In this document: positions 63,425 to 64,000 of the stretch, piece after piece
How the letters are laid out: each line of letters opens with the position of its first letter
Position numbering within the stretch: the first letter of the stretch is position 1
DNA from: Burkholderia lata
GTDB lineage: Bacteria > Pseudomonadota > Gammaproteobacteria > Burkholderiales > Burkholderiaceae
Direction: 5' to 3'
Length of the DNA stretch: 64,000 nt
Assembly: GCF_000012945.1 (NCBI RefSeq)
Contig: NC_007510.1
Span: forward strand, 3,224,001-3,288,000
Translations under genes and position numbers: made by a program
Notes under the pieces: model-generated
The model's database searches: none
Told to the model about the DNA's origin: nothing
The model's input: the letters and a program-made list of their open reading frames with translations, nothing else

Positions 63425-63994
63425 TCAGAAGTTGTACTGCAAGTAGAACTGGTGGAAATTTATACCAGGATTCGGCTCTTTGATACCCGCGTTAGACACA
63501 TGTTCAAAACGGTAGCCGACCTGATACTGTTGCCGTTGGCCGAACTGCACGCCCACCCCCGCCGTCGGCGCGAACTGGAACGCGGTCCCCATCGAGAAGC
63601 GATCCGAAATCGTCGGGTGCGTCAGCAGCCTGACGCCGCCGCCGGCCTCGATGAACGGGCGGATCTCCCCGGCGCTCTTGATGAAGCGGAACATCGGCGT
63701 CACGCCGAATTCGCCAATGCTGCTGTGCACGTTGCCGCCCGTGTGCCAGTAGCCGGCGTGCCCTTCCACGACGAACGCGAAGTGCCAGCCGCCGATTTCC
63801 CACCAGTTCCAGCCCGGATCCCACACCACGCCGAGATCGGCCTTGTCGACCCCGTGGCGATCCGAAAAACCGCCGCCCGCCTGAATCCCCCATCGATCCG
63901 CGCATGCCGCACCCGATCCGCCCAGAAGGGACGCCGCCAGCATCGCGTGCAGCGCAAGCCGGCTGCGGGGCCGGCGATTCTTCTTATTGTTCAT
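63425..63994 (-). CDS. pagL: PagL-like lipid A 3-O-deacylase
   Basis: The 189-residue protein has a signal peptide (cleavage after ACA near 32) and an eight-stranded outer-membrane barrel ending in FYLQYNF. The catalytic His and Ser of PagL are seen as HVS in the last strand region (near residues 165-167), with the SNAG and PNPG residues after them. The usual Glu about 12 residues further on is not seen at that spacing. PagL removes the 3-linked acyl chain of lipid A. The gene reaches nearly to the window edge; its ribosome site is outside. Confidence 0.82.
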   Translation of the reverse strand: MNNKKNRRPRSRLALHAMLAASLLGGSGAACADRWGIQAGGGFSDRHGVDKADLGVVWDPGWNWWEIGGWHFAFVVEGHAGYWHTGGNVHSSIGEFGVTPMFRFIKSAGEIRPFIEAGGGVRLLTHPTISDRFSMGTAFQFAPTAGVGVQFGQRQQYQVGYRFEHVSNAGIKEPNPGINFHQFYLQYNF

Positions 63995-64000
63995 CTGTCA

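Overview
The window looks like chromosome 1 of a Burkholderia species, most likely from the cepacia complex. The evidence is the high GC content and GC-ending codons, a linked rpoN-hpf-ptsN-hprK-rapZ block, phb genes with a phasin, an aryl-polyene/xanthomonadin-type cluster that starts from a chorismate-derived hydroxybenzoate, and a tRNA-Gln lying between ispE and prs. The assignment rests on recognised protein families and gene order, not on a database search. Nothing in the window looks like a prophage, insertion sequence or CRISPR array.

Layout. 1-4061: lactate use, with the end of lutA, then lutC, lutB and an LctP-type lactate permease, closed by a bidirectional terminator. 4162-4923: an M48 lipoprotein protease. 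5120-19475: a polyketide cluster in two divergent units. The minus unit holds ACP, ketoreductase, 3-hydroxybenzoate synthase-like enzyme and glycosyltransferase. The plus unit holds a membrane protein, an AMP-ligase fused to a hotdog dehydratase, an LpxL-like acyltransferase, a LolA-like carrier, an MMPL exporter, a NodB deacetylase, a ketosynthase, a chain-length-factor-like protein, a hotdog dehydratase and a small secreted protein. 19563-24168: polyhydroxybutyrate genes (phbB, phbA, phasin) and an orphan ParA, split by an AT-rich intergenic island. 24272-30543: two overlapping DNA glycosylase genes, ssb, an MFS transporter and uvrA. 30796-37160: an AI-2E family permease, purU, a Nudix protein, a LysE exporter, apt and a Kef-type antiporter.

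37256-45825 is an envelope and nitrogen-PTS block: kdsD-kdsC-lptC-lptA-lptB make Kdo and export LPS, followed by rpoN, hpf, ptsN, hprK and rapZ. 45853-59656 holds housekeeping genes: a Lon-substrate-binding-domain protein, mutM-mutY, a TPR protein, lolB, ispE, tRNA-Gln, prs, rplY, pth, hisC, a YfhL-type ferredoxin, coaD, rsmD, ftsY and maiA. 59851-63994 holds ybiB, a leucine-attenuated leuA, a SnoaL-like protein and a PagL-like outer-membrane deacylase.

The most interesting points are: (i) a leader peptide ahead of leuA with four rare CTA leucine codons and overlapping hairpins, which looks like transcription attenuation; (ii) the aryl-polyene-like cluster, with a ligase-dehydratase fusion, a deacetylase and a perfect 15-bp hairpin just upstream of the hydroxybenzoate synthase gene; (iii) a sharp GC drop inside the 3' half of ispE; (iv) probable leaderless starts at kdsD and at the leuA leader; (v) an orphan ParA beside the PHB granule genes.
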